Source: Atopsyche davidsoni (Eukaryota > Arthropoda > Insecta > Trichoptera > Hydrobiosidae). From it: 64,000 nt of DNA. The first letter of the stretch is position 1. Each line of letters begins with the position of its first letter. The notes below the pieces were generated by a model. That model did no database searches. It worked only from the letters and a program-made list of their open reading frames with translations, and was not told the DNA's origin. The stretch spans positions 4,474,001 to 4,538,000 of the forward strand of contig JAILWY010000015.1 in the NCBI GenBank assembly GCA_022113835.1, given 5' to 3'. The position numbers and the translations under genes were made by a program. Shown here one piece after another: positions 47,236 through 60,401 of the stretch.

Positions 47236-48875
47236 ACAACTAGAGATTTTTTAATACCTAGTACGAAACACTACTCGAGGGTCACTGTTAGGGCTAGGGC
47301 CTCAATTGTGGCAAATGCTTGTTTTTTTAAATCAATCAAAAATAAATTACAGCAGAGTCGTCATATTCCAATAAAATTTGTCTTAAATATTGGTAGCTTT
47401 ATATTCAAAACAAATAATATATTTGTACGTTAATAGATCACGTATTGAATAGTTTGGTATAAATTAAAATTTTACTTGCGTTTTTTGACCTTAAACTTTA
47501 ACGTAATAGGGCAAAACTGTGTGTGGTTTAACCTTCGATAATAACAACAGGTTTAAACTAAGTCATAAATAACTAAGGTACCTTTTATTTTTTTCCTTGT
47601 ACTGGACAATCTTGATTTTGAAATAATGTTTGGTTTGGAAATAAAAAAAAATGTAAACAAGAAAGCAACATATTAATGCTAACTTCTTATGTGATACAAA
47701 AATACCATGTAGAGGCGTAGATAAAGAAATTACTATATATTTTTTCAAAAATCTGATTATACAGGTACAAAAATTAAACTTTGTAAATAGTATTTCATCT
47801 GAAAAACATTTTTTCAGTATAAATATGCTAGAAGAGACTTAAAGATCTTTATTGTCTGTTATTTAAGAAAATAAATTAAAAATTAGAGTCTTGCGAATTT
47901 CATAAAGTTGTTTTATTTTGTATTAAAGAGATTTCTCAAAGGTAGTTATAAAATATTAAGTCGATAAGCTTCTCGGCGAGTACTTACGAAGTTACCTCAT
48001 AATATCAATATTATACGCGTTCACTGTGTACTCAGCTGTCTAGGGAAATCTGCCGGCATTAAACACGTTAAGGTCCAAATATAATGTGAAAAGTATTTTT
48101 AAAACTTATTTAATATCTCGTTTATAACCCTTGAAAGGTGTTGGGTCAAATAGCTGCAACATCCAATAAACAAAGCTGCTTCAGAGACACGAATAAAGCA
48201 GTTAAAGGAAGGGCAAGAGATTAGTATTTAGGCATAAAAACACGCGTGTGTTCGTGGATGGTTTTAAATACTTTTTTATGAAACTGTTCATTTAATTCAT
48301 AGAAATTTTATAATAAAATAAAGCAGGAAGGACTTCTAAACGAAGCGTCCAAACGTGGTAACGTTGGTATTTTGCTAAAATAAATATTTACTGAAGTCAT
48401 AAATGCAGTATTTACAAACTGAATTAGAACCCGAGATTCGATAAAGTCATCACAAAGCAAATAATTTCCACTGACAATAACACGAACGTGTTTTCACATA
48501 CAATGGCGTCTAGCTGACTGATCAAACACATCTGGAATGTAAACAACGTCGATGCGAGAAAATTTCACACACAAATAGTATTAAATATTAAATAATATGC
48601 GCCATGTAACCAGCAACAAAATGAGCTGTTTAAAATAAACAAAGCACCGCGAAATATGAAACGTTCATTGTTATAAGTTTGTGAGAAACACAAAGGCACG
48701 CTTGGAATGAAATTTGGGGATCCTGGAGATTGGGAAGCTGTTGTGATGCAGGATGGCTCACTCCGTTGGCTGACTTCCAGCATATGACTTCGTCGTTCTA
48801 TGGTTTTATTCGAGTCTCAGCTTCCATTTTGTAAGCACCCTGGATGCCATTTTGTTGCCCCGGACGCTTCTTATT
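47236..48875. other. no gene seen
   Basis: AT-rich. The block 48690-48860 is GC-balanced and leads directly into the group-A repeat, so it may be an undefined part of a larger element. Confidence 0.4.
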
Positions 48876-49190
48876 CATCAAGTGCCTCTCCTCAGAGTAG
48901 GTTGGCGACCATTGCTGAGCCAGTGTTGATGGTTTTTTAAGGGGAAAATTGTGAAGTGGGTCCTTCTAAACCGTAGTTTTATATTGAAAGGAAAAGTTTG
49001 CGTATTGCTGCTGCCCAATAGCATTATTATATAATCCTTTCCTTACAAAGCTCTGGCGTTTAGATCTGGTACGCGAAGGTACAGAAACAATGGCAGGAGC
49101 TCCCCACGTACTTCCAGAGCACATCCCTCCACAATCATTCAAAGTCCACTACTCCATTACCGATCCTTTACACAGTCATGCACAAGCAAC
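48876..49190 (-). repeat. retroposon group A, body type A1 (longest copy)
   Basis: In minus sense it reads GCTTGTGCATGACTGTGT, AAAGGATCGGTAATGGAGTA, GAGGGATGTGCTCTGGAAGT, GAGCTCCTGCCATTGTTTCT, AGATCTAAACGCCAGAGC, TTTGTAAGGAAAGG, TGCTATTGGGCAGCAGCAAT and the 3' end CTGAGGAGAGGCACTTGATG. About 315 bases, the best template for a family consensus. Confidence 0.8.
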
Positions 49191-49504
49191 ATAATGCTTC
49201 AATAAGGCAATCCTTACTATTACGATCAATTAGCTTCATTGCGCGATATGGCAGTAATCAAAATTTATTTTTACTTCCGGATATGAAATGATACAATCAA
49301 ATTGATATAATACTCAGATCTAAAATATAATATATTTTAGGGGTGAAATATATTGGGATTACAGGTCATTAGCTGTAAAGTAAATTAATTCTACCCAAAC
49401 CCCTGGCATTGTGTAAATGCTGCATTTCGCTCATTGCTCACTCACCTTTTCAACATAATAAATATAACGAAAGCAACATTTTAGAAATATACTTACTATT
49501 TATT
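49191..49504. other. no gene seen
   Basis: AT-rich linker. Confidence 0.5.
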
Positions 49505-50240
49505 AATATTTTGAATAAAAATACTTGTGTGATTTTCCACATTTTTCAAGTATTTTTATTCAAAATATTAAAATGGAATTCCACCAAGTACTCTCTGTCA
49601 AAAATATTGAATTTCTTTACTATTTATTATGTAAACTATTGCGTAAAAAGTATATTTTATAAAATCTTTTTAGCAGAACTCACCAGAAAGGACTATACAA
49701 AAAATGGACCTAAAGTGTAAATTTTTTTTAAGCATCTTAACGAATGATGCGGTTTTTTTTTTAATAAAATTAAGTTTAAAATTAAATGCTTATATTAAAA
49801 TATTTATTTATATTTTATATTGTTTAAGAGACGATGCCAGCAAGCGATGCTTAACATTAATATTCCGAGGATATTTTTCATTGCCAAAAGCGCCATTGTT
49901 TTTATAAGGACGCTTTTTGAATATGAAATGAGTTAGAAACTAGCGCTGCCAACATAAAAAAAACTATACAAGAAATATATTATAACTTTAACAAGCGAAA
50001 AAAAATAAACTTCAGGGTTTCATATGAGAAATTTTTAATAGCATAAAAATTTCAAGTATAACTAAGCGATTTATTACTTGCATCAGATATTAAATAACTT
50101 TATAAAAGTTAAAATTAATATGATTATATAAATTGGGATAAATTTATTAATAACAATATAGAATGCGAAAAAATAATTTTAATAATTATTAAATCAGATC
50201 ACCGGTTTCGCCAAAAGACTTGGCATCGACGTCGACTGAT
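49505..50240. repeat. family E element, copy 2
   Basis: 49546-49617 is identical over 72 bases to 959-1030. Just before it, GAATAAAAATACTTG at 49512 and CAAGTATTTTTATTC at 49547 form a short palindrome around TGTGATTTTCCACATTTTT, a phrase found complementary in copy 1 (AAAAATGTGGAAAATCAC). The far end near 50204-50232 (ACCGGTTTCGCC ... CTTGGCAT) mirrors the start of copy 1. The 103-codon frame at 49409-49720 overlaps it and is chance. Confidence 0.55.
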
Positions 50241-53200
50241 TTACAACAACAAGAGTTTTTATAATCATTTTTTGTATTTTTATAGAATTTTATTTCTTAA
50301 AAATAATTTAAAATCCGTGATTATTGAATGTGCAAATAAATAAAATACTTTACATTAATACTAATTTAGTATTATTATAAAACACAACGGATAGGCAAAA
50401 TAAATTATTCTCAAAAGGTATGACTGATATTTGGAGAGTTGAATTCCGTTAATATAAATGGTGTCGATTCGTCTCGGCGTAACATTTTAACAAGGCATTG
50501 ATAAATGCGGCTGTCATATTTAAAAGAGGGAAATATTAAAGACGGGAATGATTGAAGGCGGCCATCACAAAATGGCGCCCATGTAAGGCGCTTTATATAA
50601 TAAATGTAAGGCCGGCTACTTACTGCAATAGCTCATTATGAATATCAGAAAAATAATTCATTCCGCCTTATTGTTTGTAGATTTTTTAAAAATTATATTA
50701 ATAATTAAATAATGCAAAAAATCTTCGTTTATACTGTAACAGTATAACAATTTTTTTCCGTCCATTTTATCATTAATACATTTTTAGTGACATTTTTGAA
50801 ATGCCCCTAAAACTAAATGGCGACATAAAAACGCGTCGTTTTTTGAGACAAAGCAGTGTTTTTAACAAAACCAATTTTAAAGTTGGATAAATTGTAGTAT
50901 TTTGTCCACGAAAAGCTGCTTTAATTTATTACGCTCTATGTATAATAAAAATCCCTTGAGAGGCAATGGCGCTCATAAGTATAAATGATCGTTATCTCTT
51001 AGCCATTTTGCTATTTATATTTGCACAAGAAACTAATTAGTAAAGTTTAATGAAACATACTAATTATCAGGTATTATTGTAGAGTGATAGATGTAATATA
51101 AACATAGTATGATTAATTAAACTCAGTTATTTAATACAGACTTTTGCAGTGTTTTTCGCATACACACTAGTAGAATGATTAATAGAAAAACACAAAAAGT
51201 TGTGATTTCATAATCATTACATCAAAATTTAATTGAATGTCAATCAATCTTTCGTAATGGTATTTATAAAAAAATGATTTTAACCCACCGTATTAATAAA
51301 ATTACATAATATACAATAAGCGAGATGTGTGTTTGGGAAATGCGGTTGACTTGTAACATCTGTTTTATTCCATGACGTCACATAACTTTGATATCAAGCA
51401 AATACCAATAATTATTCACTAGGTTTAAGGGATAAAATATGAAGAAGTGTAAAGGATAGTTAATTTAATTCATACTTCACAAATTAACATATTTTCCCTG
51501 TCACAAACATCTCATTTTTTACTCCCCGCTCTATTCTTGTACGCATATTACGTTTTATATTCATTACTTCAAATAAAGCCTTATTTATAGACGAGATTGT
51601 CCAGTATTACAAAATACATATACATAATCATGATTATAGAATTGCATGACAGTAAAATTATATATATATATATATAATAATAATAATGTATAGTTAATAA
51701 TGTGCTTTCACACAGAGACGTCCTGCGATCACAAAATAATAATAATAAACCTAGTCAGTCAATGTAATGTAAAGACACCTGCATTGTTATGTTCAGATTG
51801 TTTGTATGATTGTAAAATAATATAAATAACACGTAAGCTAATTTTAAAAATATATTCAACTATTGTTATTTGTAGTGCATACTTCTGAAATTTTTTCCAA
51901 GTAATTTGCCGATATTATAAAAATTGCACAAAAGTAAATTTTATTTATTTTGTAAGAGTAGCGAATTTATGCAATTTCGGCAGTAAGTGGGAGTTGCCGA
52001 TATTGCAAACAACTAGTCATATATATTATTTACTAACATTGCACAATCTTATCTATAAAAAAATAGCAACTAAAATTAGGAAATTCGATTAGACCAAAAG
52101 TCTACTTTGATTAAATTGGAGAAATTTATACTGTTGAATTTTCCAAATAATTCAATTTAATTTATATGTATGCAGGGGTATTTTATATGTATATTATTAA
52201 ATGTTAAATGTATATGTCAAGCATATCAATTGTGAAGCTAAAATTGATATGGCTAATAAAAATCATTGAAAACACTTGACACCTCTTTTGTACTAAATGA
52301 CTTATTTATTAAATAGAATATATATTTTATGAACTTAGCATTGAATATGTTTAAAAAGAAGCCGGTGTTAATATTTATTATATTCTACCGCCATAAAGCG
52401 TTCGTTGGCGTTTGGAGCATGCTTGAATTACATTATTTAGGTTTGAAACCTGCCAAATCACTATAGCAAGCAAACCGACGTGACCCAAATACAATAATAC
52501 TCCGCTACGCCTACTAAAAAGTATCCAATGCTGACTCGAGGCTCTATGAAAAAAATACACACACAAAACTATTTGTGTATATGGCAGACATACTAATTTG
52601 CATATCCGCATATTTTAAAACAAAAATTACTTCAATCTCTCGCAGCTCGTATCTAAATGACAAAAGGTAAGCAGATATCGTATTTGAGAAGTCATTTTGT
52701 TGACAGGTTTTTTACTGTATTTTCGTCACGAATGTTACGCATTTAACTTTAAACTCACAAAGACGTCTAGACCACGCTTTTATATACACAATACATATGT
52801 CTACCTGGAATATATGGTCTAGTTTGTGTGAATGGGACATAAAAAGTTTGGTATAATGATGAACTCCGTCACCTCCATTGTAATGAGATGCTGCAATAGT
52901 AGAGTGTATACGGATTGTTGGGTTATGTCACATATTACCAGTGATAAACCTTAAATCTAGACCGGGGGTTGAAAGAAGAGAAAATCTAAGCTGCGGTCGA
53001 TAAAAAGAAGAGATGATTGAAGTACTCGTATTTATCTTAAATATTCCAGTTTAAAAATGCACTATATTTAACCTTGCCTCTGGGTTAGGAGATATATTGA
53101 TAAAAGCATTAGGAACTACATTTAATGATAATTAAAAGTATAAATAAATTAATGGAAATACAGATTTTTTGATACAGATATTCAAGTATAAATGTGTCTG

Positions 53201-56200
53201 ACCTGGTATAACAAAGAATAGTCGCTAATAAAAAAAAACAGATTACGACCATTAATAATTTCAAAAAGACTCATAAGCTTGATTCAAGTATATCCGGAAT
53301 CTAAGTTGAATAAAAAGCTAGAGGAATACAATAGATGTATTATTTATGATCTAAAAAATCTTCCTGAAAGTGACAAAAAAAGTGTCTCCAAAATCTGCGG
53401 AAATTGAATAAAAGTAATAAACCTTGGTGAAACAGTCTTGGACCTTGAAATTTACCGAATTCAGGTATCATAAACAGTTAGTTCTATGCAAATTTATAAT
53501 CATATTATAGAGTATTTTAAGTCATATGTGCATCACAACTTTAAAAACAAGTATTTAACGCATAAGCTAGAGACACTCAAGACGAGATTCGATGCGTCTC
53601 CGAAATTCACATTCTCCATTTTCTTTTGAGCCTTGAGATGATTTATAACATTTCCAAAATTCAGAAAACTAAAAAAAATTATAACTGCTACTTTATTGTT
53701 AATGCGTACAAATTATGTTTGATTTGTGATATCCATTTTATAAACAAAATGCTTAAAATACAGTTGTATTCACAATATTATCGTAAGCGATTTTAAAATG
53801 ATATACATACGAGTTATATCAATACACTATATTTTCAATAGATTTGTTTATTTTTTTCAGCATAAATTTTTGGCATGTACTATGTCTAATATTTTTTTTA
53901 TATACATTATATTTTTACATATTTATAATTTAATATTAGTTTTTTTTTTATAGTTGCATTCGGTATGGGCCGAACGAAACGAACCTTCGTCACAATTTAC
54001 ATCAACTTCAAAGTGGTTAGGATGTTTTAGTTTTTGGGTGATAAAAATAGACCAGCGCATCTAAATAGACCCGAGAGTTTGTTTTGTAAACTGTTCTCAA
54101 AAACACAGGCGTAAATCTTCCAGCGTTACGTTCAGGAGGTTTTATGACTAACAAGTGGTATTATATGATAAAAAAAATTGACAGAAATGCGAAAAAAATA
54201 TCGTATCGAAACAGTCAAAAACACGTGCACTACGACCTTGACACCTTATTGGTGATAAAATTAGATTCTAGACCTGAACATCAGAATCAGTTACGAGAAA
54301 ATGAGACGAAGAATGAGGTCGTAGACAAAATATATACAGAATTTTTAAAGCAGTTACGAGCGATATAAATTCTGCCAGGATAGGAGTTTTATAAAATAAA
54401 TAAGGTTCATAAATTGATATTTATGATTGTACAGACGACAAAGTCTCTGATTTGTCAAAACTTCATTTGTATTTTACGAAAAGAAAATGTTATTAATTGT
54501 ATTATAAAAGCTGTGCAAAAATCATAGAGGCAGTTAATTGCGGACGTATTATAGTACATATCACATTTAGTATTCAGAGACTTTGACTAAGCGTAAAAAC
54601 AACTTGTCAAACGTTTAACTAACTAGAATGTAGAATAATGTAACCAAGTGTGAAATATAGCCTAAAGATTCAGAAATAATGAAAATTATTAATTTTTTTT
54701 AAAGTCAATCTGTAGCATATTTTCAAAAAGACAATTTTTTTATACACATCAAAAATATTCTTCATATAAAAACTATTATTCTGAAGCAAAAAAAGTCAAC
54801 GCACACGAAACACATGTTTGTTCTTGTCGAGACCGATGTCCACTGCTCATAAAAATACCGTTGAGGTCAGTTTCTATAGTAATAATATATTATAAGATAG
54901 CGATGATGTTATTATAATAAAATGACATGATTGACTTAGCAATTTTATCATCCAATGTTTGTTTGTAATTTATATAAATAAACATGACTACAATTCGTAA
55001 TTACTAAAATCAAACATGACCAGAAATATAATTCAAAAAATAATAACTCCCAGTTTCAAAAACATCGAATGATCAAATATATAGTAACCACTATTAATTT
55101 GCAATACTGCATATTTATAAATAAAATATCAAATATTGTCTTTCTAAAGCCTTTTTATCATCTCGTGGTTCAGTAAATAGCGTGATGAAAACACTTGAAG
55201 ACAAAAAGGCAAAATAAACATAACAAGCTGGACACAACCGCAATCGCCTCTGAACGCTTCATTTTTCCTTGCGATCTACTGCTTCAACAGAGTGGTGTAG
55301 TTATAGGCTCTAAATTTTCAGTTTATCTTAGTTTTGATATCTATAATTAAAATTAAAAAATTATGACATTAGCAATATCTATTAGTGATCAGAATTTCAG
55401 AAACTGCATATAAATACGAGTATGTATGTGTCCATTTTTTATTATTTAAATTATATAAAACATTTATTCACTGGTCCATGAATGACTTGTCGATGTAAAT
55501 GGCTAATGGATGTTTACAAACGAGGAGTGAATCGTTCTCTACGTTTCCTCATTAAAAGACAAAAAGCGTGTTGGCCTTTAATCTCCATTGTTATAAATGA
55601 ATAAACACTGCATTTTAAAAGTGGAAAATTTGTACTTATTGCGTTTTAACAAAAATATATTTATATATTTATGCATTCATCGATGGCGTGTCGTTATTTC
55701 AGCGGCATGGCAAGCTAATAAAAAGGTATAACTGAAGTAAGAATACTAAACCAAGTAAGAACATGAAATAGTTTAAGGTAAATTTGCACGTGTTCATTCA
55801 ATAATTTTAGATATTATTATAATAAATTGCTTGTAGGATTCACGAGAGTCGCTCATAAATCAAACATTTTAAACAAAAATATTAAAAGCAATAAAACTAT
55901 GGAATGTTTCTATTTAGATTTTTGTCTCTTTTTTAACCACTTAATCAGATACAAAACACAACCTAAAACCATTTTAAATAGCACTATGAGTCATTTTCAT
56001 CATGCTTATGTTAATAGATTGCAATCGTGTAGTTGTATGTATAAATAGTGTGATAAACTGTATATATTGAATTATTAGTATTTAGTATAAATTTTTATAT
56101 CATAGTTATGAGTTATACTCGATATTATTTTTATATTGTAAAAATTATTGTTACAATGTATAAAAATACATGATAACATTATATCAAAAGGTTAAATAAT

Positions 56201-58560
56201 TTATTTTAAACAAACTTTTTATTTAATATTTACATATGTGTTTTTGTGGTTGATTAACTTAAATAAAGCATAAAATACTTTTCGACTTGAAAGACCTATA
56301 AATGTACCTAATAGCACCAATTCCAGAAATTTTATTACATTATACTATCCAATACCCTAGAAGCAATATCTCGTATAAATATTACGATGAATAATATAAT
56401 TTATGCCACAAAGCATACACATGAAAGCAATGAGTCATATAAAATATATTAACTTAAAAATTTAAGGTACGTTTTTAGAATTGTTTTTCAGCATAATTTT
56501 TATTGTGTTAAATTTTAATATTAACCCTAAGCAATCTTTTATGACTCTACAACTGCGAAGGGTTATTACGTTTTCAACTTGTATCAAACAGGAAAATATT
56601 TTTAAAAAAAAACTATAACATAAAGGTATTCTTTTGAAAGGGTTTTCTTCTCTTTAAATCCACGTTATCTGGGTTCGAACTCAAATATCCTAAACACTAG
56701 TCTACTAGACTCACAAACTATGATCAATGGGCAGCAACTATAAAGAATTTCCAAAGTCCAAACTAAAAACTGAAATGGTCTGATTTACGATTAGAAATCG
56801 GCTTTCAGAAACACTAACAAACTTGCAAATTAATCAAACTGCAGTTAAAACTAAAAACATTGATTGGAGCCATTAATTATTGAAGTTTTGCCGCGGACAG
56901 ATATTGAATACTTTATATTAATAACACGTACTTTAACATTCGGCACAAACAAATATAAATACAATAAAAAAAGTACAAAGCCGGTAAGTACGGGTATTAA
57001 GCGGCGTTTATTTCTGAGATAGATTATCTGGCTATGGAGAACATAAGTTTTTTGTGATATTTTTGATGTGGGTTTTTGTGCCTTTTTAAAGAATATTTTG
57101 TTTATTTGTTACACCACTTATTTGCTAACAAAAAGCTACTAATTTAAACAAAAATAAAAACTAATATTATTACTTGGTTGTCTTGATATATTAATATTTA
57201 TACACTCTTATTTTTCTATGCAATCTTATAGACAGTTTTGTAGTGAGTGTAGATTTTGAATCTGATTAAAAATCACTGAAGATGGCCATTATACGGGGAT
57301 CAAAACTTTTCAAGAAGAAACGCGTAATAACACCCAAAAAAGCAGTTTTTTTTTAACCGCGCCACCAAAATCTATGAACACTTTGAAATACTTGCTTTCA
57401 AAGAATTTTCATTATTTCTAAAAATATCATTTTCATGCTCATGTAAGATTCAGTGATGCTACCCTTTTAATCATGAATTCAAAGGTTATTTATAATGTAA
57501 TTATGGAATGTTGTTAAACGTGCTAATTGGGAGAGTACCTGGCGGCTTCACAGGTGAGCATATGCGCATGTCTTCAAGTACGATGGCATAAATTATACAC
57601 ATAACGCTTTCCGAGGGGTGCGTACAAAATCAACCCTTAAGATGTGTCCGCAGGTTTTGGCGACCGTAATTCATAAACTGGTTTTCTTGAATGTCAATGC
57701 ATTAATCTATAAACACTTCGGACAAACAATCACAATTCGATACAGCTTAATATGCAATAAACATATTTATCGATAGTTAAGATTGTTCATATGATTCATA
57801 TGACTCGTTTTTCAATTTCATCACCATGTGTTGAATTTATTTTAATTCGATATTGTTATATTTTTGTTGATTTATAGTGAGTCTCAATAAATTTTAAAAA
57901 ATCTGATAAAACCGTATATTGTAATATTTAATAATAATGATAATAAATGCATAAAACTACAAAGAGATTTTATAACTTGATAAACGTGGGATACAATCGC
58001 GGTCTGGTGACTCAATCCTTCGCCACTGTATCCATGTAATGTGAAGATATTTAACAATTTTTTTCATGCACAAATGCCATTTATATTATATAACACGTTA
58101 ATACAAGATCCTCGTCTAAATCTAACATAAAACTACGTGCAACAAATGCATAGTTAGTAACAGCAGCAGAATCTCGAATGGCACAGAGTACATATCAAAA
58201 GAAACAATACGTCGCCACCGTTCGAAATACTTCATTGTGTGACATAATATGTGTTTAACGATTCAATAATAAATTGTTTAATGATATTAAAGCACACGTT
58301 TGTTTTGTACAACAAAGCGGAATAGGTGGCTCGCTATCACACGCCTGACGAGTGATATCGCCGAAGAAAACACACGTGATAACAGAGAGTATGCAAGCCA
58401 ACCGGAGGAAAAGCAAGCGAAGCCCAGTCGAGAGCACAAGCACAGCACGTCTTGCTTGTTAAAACAATGCATTAATTATTTTTTTTATTAACATATAGAT
58501 ACGTGTCATATCAAGAGAAGAAGATGCGTCAACTACACCCTGTAAAAACACCAACTAAGC
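50241..58560. other. long AT-rich region, no gene seen
   Basis: No exon, RNA gene or complete element recognised over 8.3 kb. A balanced block at 50450-50640 contains ATCACAAAATGGCGCCCATG. A CRE palindrome lies at 51373-51380, (TA)n then (ATA)n at 51659-51690, and ATCGATGGCGTG at 55679 (also at 35279). Frames at 52378, 54144 and 55827 have no recognised domains. Confidence 0.45.
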
Positions 58561-58800
58561 CTTCTACAGACGCAGCGACACGACTTGCGACCCATTCGCA
58601 ATTAGCTAATCCCGTCCCTTTATTTTGGTAATTTTTTATGGGCCTAAAGTCTTTTATACACATTAAACTAACAATTAGCCAAAAGCGTTGTGTTTGGGTA
58701 ATTTTTGCGTTGTTTATAAGACAAAACCATTAAAAAAAACACTAAAATAAAGGGACGCTAACGTCTGATTGCAAATCGGACGCAAGTCGTGTAGAGTGCT
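58561..58800. mobile_element. MITE-like element with ~60-bp imperfect inverted ends
   Basis: The left end (CTTCTACAGACGCAGCGACA, CGACTTGCG, GCAATTAG, GTCCCTTTATTTT) is mirrored by the right end in complement (CTCTACACGACTTGCG, TTTGCAATCAG, GCGTCCCTTTATTTTA). No coding capacity. The target duplication is unclear; TAAG occurs close to both sides. Confidence 0.6.
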
Positions 58801-58803
58801 TAA

Positions 58804-58933
58804 GTCTTCTACGCGCGCAGTATCTACCTTAAGTTTGGGTATTTTTCATGGCTTTCCCCAAATAAACAACGCAAAGTAGAATTCTATTGGCTAATTGCAA
58901 GTCGATGGCAAGTTCAAGACGTGTGTAGAGGGT
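58804..58933. mobile_element. second, shorter MITE of the same kind
   Basis: Begins GTCTTCTACGCGCGCAG. The far end in complement reads CCCTCTACACACGTC, then TTGCAATTAGCCAATAG. It shares TTTGGGTA, AACAACGCAAA and the CGACTTGCAATTAG phrase with its neighbour at 58561. It abuts that element with almost no spacer. Confidence 0.5.
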
Positions 58934-59550
58934 TCACTAATGAGTTAACCACATCAAAGCTCCTCTCGCTAAACAATTACGCATAGTTATCAATTCAATC
59001 AAAATTAATAGATGGGCACAAATTTGAAATTAAAACGGCGTGTCCAATGAATAATATCGTTTCGCAAATTATTCTAATTTTAGGCTGTAATAAAAACAAG
59101 CTAAGGTTGAATATTGTCATGAGACTAATTTTCTCGTATCAATGCCAAACTGCTAAAAAAAATATAATCTATTTGACATAATTTAACGAAAATTTGTTTT
59201 TTTTATTATGACTGAAATTAACACTTATATAGATACTTTTATTTTATTAGACTCGTCGATGTGCGATTTTTTTTATCAATTTAAATATATTATTACATTT
59301 TTCCAAATAACATGAAAGTCTATATACTTTTTAAAATAATACCGAGAGAAAATAAATTGTTAGTTAATTAGTGAGAATAAGTTACAATGATTGTATCGAG
59401 TCATTCCTAATTTATAATATTTTGTTTGTACTTGTAAACAATGAAAATCTATATTCTCCATAAAATAATGGCAAGATTAATTAATTAAATTAATTCTTAA
59501 TAATATGCATCTTAAGATCATACTTTAAAAAAAAAATATATATATATACC
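58934..59550. other. no gene seen
   Basis: AT-rich, ending in an A-run and (TA)n tract at 59526-59549 directly before the next repeat. Confidence 0.5.
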
Positions 59551-59700
59551 GTCTACAGCTAATTGTCCAAGAAAAAATAGAAGGAAAAAGAGGGTGTGCG
59601 ATAGTACATCCGAATTAGTAAGTTTGACCCAGTGTAATATGTGTTCAGTGAAATGGTCACCAGTCTGATCTGAGGAGAGGCCCTCGAAGAAGAAGAAGAA
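59551..59700 (+). repeat. retroposon group A, body type A2 with (GAA)n tail
   Basis: CTACAGCTAATTGTCCAAGA, GAAGGAAAAAGAG, ATCCGAATTAGTAAG, CAGTGAAATGGTCACCAG, CTGAGGAGAGGCCCTCGA and a terminal (AGA)n tail. A trinucleotide tail fits a non-LTR retroposon 3' end. Confidence 0.7.
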
Positions 59701-60039
59701 TATGCATCGATTTAAAATTAATTAAACCGTGATTTGGCGTAAAGAGTAATGTTCTGTTTGGTGCACTGTACCGCTTCCAGGCGCTCTATTGTATGCCAAT
59801 ACGGTTTCTGTGTGCAAAACCAAAATTAGAACCAAGGGCAGTAGACCTCTCGCAGAAAACAAATGAAAACCTGGCCGAGTCACCTGCGGCAAGATGGCGG
59901 CGGACAAATAACAATCCCGAAAATATACCTTATTCATTGAACTTCCAATCGCGATTATAGTATTTAAACTAAAGCTTCTCTGTAGTTTTTAAGTAATGGT
60001 GTAATTGTAACAGTTACTCTGATTTGCGTCGGTTAAGAG

Positions 60040-60170
60040 GTATTGGAAGAATAAAATTAACATGGATGCAGAACTTACGATAGTGGCTGGAAGTATGGAG
60101 TATGAGACCGAATATGTTATGTGAGATGGTCACTAATATCCTCTGGGGAGAGGCACCTGATGATGATGAA
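60040..60170 (+). repeat. retroposon group A, body type A2 with (GAT)n tail
   Basis: ATTGGAAGAATAAAATTAAC, ATGGATGCAGAACTTACGAT, GTGGCTGGAAGTATGGAGTA, GTGAGATGGTCACTAATATC, CTCTGGGGAGAGGCACCTGA then (TGA)n. Same body as 22436 and 59551, but 5'-truncated. Confidence 0.65.
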
Positions 60171-60333
60171 ATTATTAGCTTTTAAAGGTACTGGCGGAAG
60201 AGTAGTTTTGTAGAGAAAAAAATATAGTCTCTCAAAAATAATTGCATAAATATGGTAATTTTAATTGTTAGAATCTATACAAAACGTACCTAGTATATAA
60301 TAAGCAAATGAGTTGATTTGGAGACACTCCTCC

Positions 60334-60367
60334 GACGTTTCGGTCCCCGTGCTGGGACAATCTTCAG
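60334..60367 (-). ncRNA. hammerhead-ribozyme-like motif (Penelope type), candidate
   Basis: In minus sense: CTGAAGA (60367-60361), a stem II hairpin (GTCCC, loop AGCAC, GGGGAC), then GAAACGTC (60341-60334). This matches the hammerhead core order CUGANGA, stem II, GAAA, NUH. The minimal palindromic ACGT as stem III is the arrangement described for hammerheads of Penelope-like retroelements, which act as dimers. Stem I is not convincing: the flanks AATTGC and GGAGG pair poorly. A separate 8-bp hairpin (GCTCACCT/AGGTGAGC, 60381-60401) lies next to it. No Penelope reverse transcriptase is seen nearby, so this would be a fragment. Confidence 0.5.
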
Positions 60368-60401
60368 GCAATTTATTTGTGCTCACCTGCTTCAGGTGAG
60401 C

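Noticed and set aside
56660..56690. GGGTTCGAACTCAAATATCC resembling a tRNA T arm
   Set aside because: The stem is weak and no A box or acceptor stem can be placed. At most a decayed tRNA-derived repeat.
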